Shown here: piece by piece, positions 62,088 through 64,000 of the stretch | Position numbering within the stretch: position 1 is the first letter of the stretch | How the letters are laid out: the number at the start of each line of letters is the position of its first letter | Source of the DNA: a bacterium | Lineage (GTDB): Bacteria > Verrucomicrobiota > Verrucomicrobiia > Verrucomicrobiales > Akkermansiaceae | Length of the DNA stretch: 64,000 nt | Direction of reading: 5' to 3' | Assembly: GCA_018222765.1 (NCBI GenBank) | Contig: JAAEZT010000008.1 | Coordinates: 1-64,000 of the forward strand | Position numbers and translations under genes: made by a program | The notes under the pieces: model-generated | Told to the model about the DNA's origin: nothing | Databases searched by the model: none | The model's input: the letters and a program-made list of their open reading frames with translations, nothing else

Positions 62088-63728
62088 ATGAATCTGACAG
62101 ACCTCTGCAAGCGATCTCTATTCTGGGTCTTGTTCATCTTGGGTCTAAGTGGCCCGCTCCATGCGGAGGAGACAGAAGCCAGACGCATACTGAGCAAACT
62201 CATTCTGGCTCACTCGGAAGAACAACAAGCAGTCACCGAAGAGCTTTACGATCACGGCGATCAAATTATTAAGGAAGTCATCGAAGGCTGGCGGATCGGC
62301 AAGGTCTCGGTCTTTGATCAAGATGGAAATCCCATTGCCCTCCTCAAGCGAGGGGAGGATTCCTACGAAGAAATCAGCTCCGGGAATTCATTCTTAAGAG
62401 GAAGTGAGAGCAAAATTAATCGCGCCTCACGCAAACTACGCAAAAAACTTCGAAACGTCGTCGATTTTCTAGATCTCAGTTCCAACGACCCCAGAGAGCG
62501 AATTGATGCTGCGATGAAATTGGGGCTCACTCAAAAGCCCGACTATGTCGAAGTCTTACAAGAGCGTATTAATCGCCAAAAAGATTCTGAGGTAAAGGAA
62601 GCCTTCGAGGTGGCCTTAAACATCTCGCTCTTGAAAAATAGTGACTCAAGCCAGAAGCTTCAAGCAGTCAAGGATCTGGGCGAGAGCGCCTCTTTTCCGG
62701 CGCGTGATTTTATTGAAGCTCTGCGCGTGGAAGCCTCCGAATCAGACGATGACGGAGCAAGTGACCTCGAGGAGGCCTGTGCTGTAGCTCTTGAAAAAAT
62801 CGACAGCGAACAAAAACGCGTTGAGTTTTATGGATCATTGTTACGAGGGCTTAGCACGGGCTCGGTCCTGCTGCTTGTCTCCTACGGCCTTGCCATCACC
62901 TTTGGCTTGATGGGAGTCATCAACATGGCTCACGGAGAGTTCATCGCTATCGGAGGATATACCGCCTACGTCGTCCAAGGTATCTTCGCAAGCACCTACG
63001 GGATCGGATCAAGCGGATACGAATGGTATTTCGTCCTCGCTCTCCCCGCCTCATTCTTCGTCACAGCCTTCTTTGGAATTCTCCTAGAAAGAGGAGTTAT
63101 CCAGTTCCTCTACAATAGACCACTGGAGTCACTACTGGCGACGTGGGGAATCTCCATGATCATTCAACAGGTGATCCGCTTAAAATTCGGAGCAGCCAAC
63201 GTGGCCGTTTCCTCCCCTCAATGGCTCTTTGGCAGTTACGAATTTTATCGGGTGTCAATGTCTTACAATCGACTCTTCCTGATTGCCTTTGCGCTCTTTG
63301 TCATTATTGCGACCTGGCTTCTGCTCAATAAGACGAGCTGGGGCCTGCACATACGGGCCACCATGCAGAATCGCCGCATGGCTTCAAGCCTCGGTATCAA
63401 GTCTTCACGCGTTAACATGATGACCTTTGCCTACGGTTCCGGGTTGGCCGGACTAGCCGGTGCCTTCCTCTCTCAAATTGGAAACGTCGGACCTTCGATG
63501 GGCCAAACCTACATCGTCGATAGCTTTATGGTCGTAGTCGTCGGAGGAGTGGGAAACCTGCTCGGCGCCGCGCTTTCCTCACTCGGAATCGGAGTCATTG
63601 ACCAAGGGCTGCAGCCTCTTCTGGGACCGGTGATGGGGAAAATCACCGTGCTTTTTGCCATCATTCTCTTCCTTCAACTACGCCCCGGCGGCCTGTTCCC
63701 GGCAAGAACCCGAAGCCTTGATGATTAA
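62088..63728 (+). CDS. urtB: Urea ABC transporter permease UrtB
   Basis: A 546-residue permease subunit. An exported N-terminal region of about 240 residues (signal peptide 1-26, then a helical, HEAT-like segment with DPRERIDAAMKLG) precedes the membrane part, as in many long UrtB proteins. The LIV-type permease domain has about eight helices and the motifs VSYGLAITFGLMGVINMAHG, LERGVIQFLYNRPLESLLAT, ATMQNRRMASSLGI and GSGLAGLAGAFLSQIGNVGP. With UrtC it forms the inner-membrane channel, energised by UrtD and UrtE, which would lie beyond the window. Confidence 0.92.
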   Translation: MNLTDLCKRSLFWVLFILGLSGPLHAEETEARRILSKLILAHSEEQQAVTEELYDHGDQIIKEVIEGWRIGKVSVFDQDGNPIALLKRGEDSYEEISSGNSFLRGSESKINRASRKLRKKLRNVVDFLDLSSNDPRERIDAAMKLGLTQKPDYVEVLQERINRQKDSEVKEAFEVALNISLLKNSDSSQKLQAVKDLGESASFPARDFIEALRVEASESDDDGASDLEEACAVALEKIDSEQKRVEFYGSLLRGLSTGSVLLLVSYGLAITFGLMGVINMAHGEFIAIGGYTAYVVQGIFASTYGIGSSGYEWYFVLALPASFFVTAFFGILLERGVIQFLYNRPLESLLATWGISMIIQQVIRLKFGAANVAVSSPQWLFGSYEFYRVSMSYNRLFLIAFALFVIIATWLLLNKTSWGLHIRATMQNRRMASSLGIKSSRVNMMTFAYGSGLAGLAGAFLSQIGNVGPSMGQTYIVDSFMVVVVGGVGNLLGAALSSLGIGVIDQGLQPLLGPVMGKITVLFAIILFLQLRPGGLFPARTRSLDD

Positions 63729-64000
63729 ATGATTGCCGCCTTAAAACCATTCGAAGCCAAATCGGAGAGGATCACCTTCCTCTCAATGCTCGCCGTGCTC
63801 GTGGTGATGCTTCTTTTGAACACCATGGTCGGGGAAGGGTCAGCCCTTCATCTCCCCGCCTACACCCTCGGAAACTGGGGCAAGTATCTCTGCTACGCCG
63901 TTTTGGCGATGAGTCTCAATATGCTTTGGGGATACACCGGGCTGCTGTGCCTAGGTCAGTGCCTCTTCTTCGCTTTGGGAGGATACGCCTTCGGGATGCA
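63729..64000 (+). CDS. urtC: Urea ABC transporter permease UrtC, N-terminal part
   Basis: It starts with an ATG directly after the urtB stop and runs off the right edge; 90 codons are visible. A cytoplasmic start (MIAALKPFEAKSERI) is followed by a first helix (LAVLVVMLLLNTMVG) and the conserved UrtC segment SLNMLWGYTGLLCLGQCLFF ahead of ALGGYAFGM. UrtC is the second membrane subunit of the urea transporter. The zero-base spacing implies translational coupling with urtB. Confidence 0.9.
   Translation, partial: MIAALKPFEAKSERITFLSMLAVLVVMLLLNTMVGEGSALHLPAYTLGNWGKYLCYAVLAMSLNMLWGYTGLLCLGQCLFFALGGYAFGM

Overview
The window is ordinary chromosome from a Verrucomicrobiota-type bacterium, most likely a marine or freshwater polysaccharide degrader in the Verrucomicrobiales/Rubritalea/Roseibacillus neighbourhood. 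The phylum call is inference. It rests on a DUF1552/DUF1592 pair, PVC-type propeller-HEAT-cytochrome c proteins, secreted sulfatases, ThuA-domain proteins, Tat-exported DUF3500, a PEP-CTERM protein, CotH/lamin-tail giants and an ECF sigma fragment of the Rhodopirellula/Verrucomicrobium type. Wobble positions are C-rich, which creates many long antisense shadow frames. No phage, insertion sequence, CRISPR array or rRNA was seen.

Layout. 1-7.1 kb: end of an EF-hand protein, a truncated ECF sigma gene, then secreted catabolic proteins (ThuA, DUF1552, DUF1592 cytochrome, sulfatase). 7.1-10.9 kb: a cytoplasmic four-gene cluster of Tm-1-like/UPF0261 protein, LsrF-type thiolase/aldolase, pentulose-phosphate-type epimerase and SDR dehydrogenase. 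It looks like a sugar-phosphate catabolic route ending in DHAP and acetyl-CoA, but it lacks the AI-2 genes that normally accompany lsrF. 11-19 kb: two large heme/propeller proteins and a secreted glycosidase. 19-21.5 kb: DEAD-box helicase and a convergent flavoprotein. 21.6-31.2 kb: three secreted proteins sharing one N-terminal galactose-binding-like domain (CotH giant, PEP-CTERM protein, CotH giant).

31.2-41.2 kb: a decayed MmcQ/YjbR gene, a C39-like secreted protein, an acid-activating ligase plus aldehyde dehydrogenase pair, lipoamide dehydrogenase, a GYF_2 membrane protein, a secreted esterase, DUF3500 and a second sulfatase. 41.2-48 kb: a large adhesin-like protein, then a histidine kinase, response regulator and PAS-AraC regulator, in which the kinase has a galactose-binding-like sensor. 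48-54.4 kb (minus strand): a Tat-exported unknown protein, secreted cyanophycinase-like protein, GH16 glucanase with two CBM6-like domains, a PhoD-like phosphatase and tRNA-Gly(UCC). 54.4-59.7 kb: a ThuA protein divergent from a 1473-residue ThuA/F5-8C/propeller/HEAT/cytochrome c fusion. 59.9-64 kb: a urea uptake operon (outer-membrane barrel, urtA, urtB, start of urtC) with a structured leader and an internal terminator between urtA and urtB.

Taken together, the secreted sulfatases, glycosidases, binding modules and periplasmic cytochromes suggest harvesting and oxidation of sulfated or beta-glucan algal polysaccharide, with a dedicated sensor system. The cytoplasmic cluster at 7-11 kb and the ligase/dehydrogenase pair at 32-35 kb are the most likely places for undescribed chemistry.
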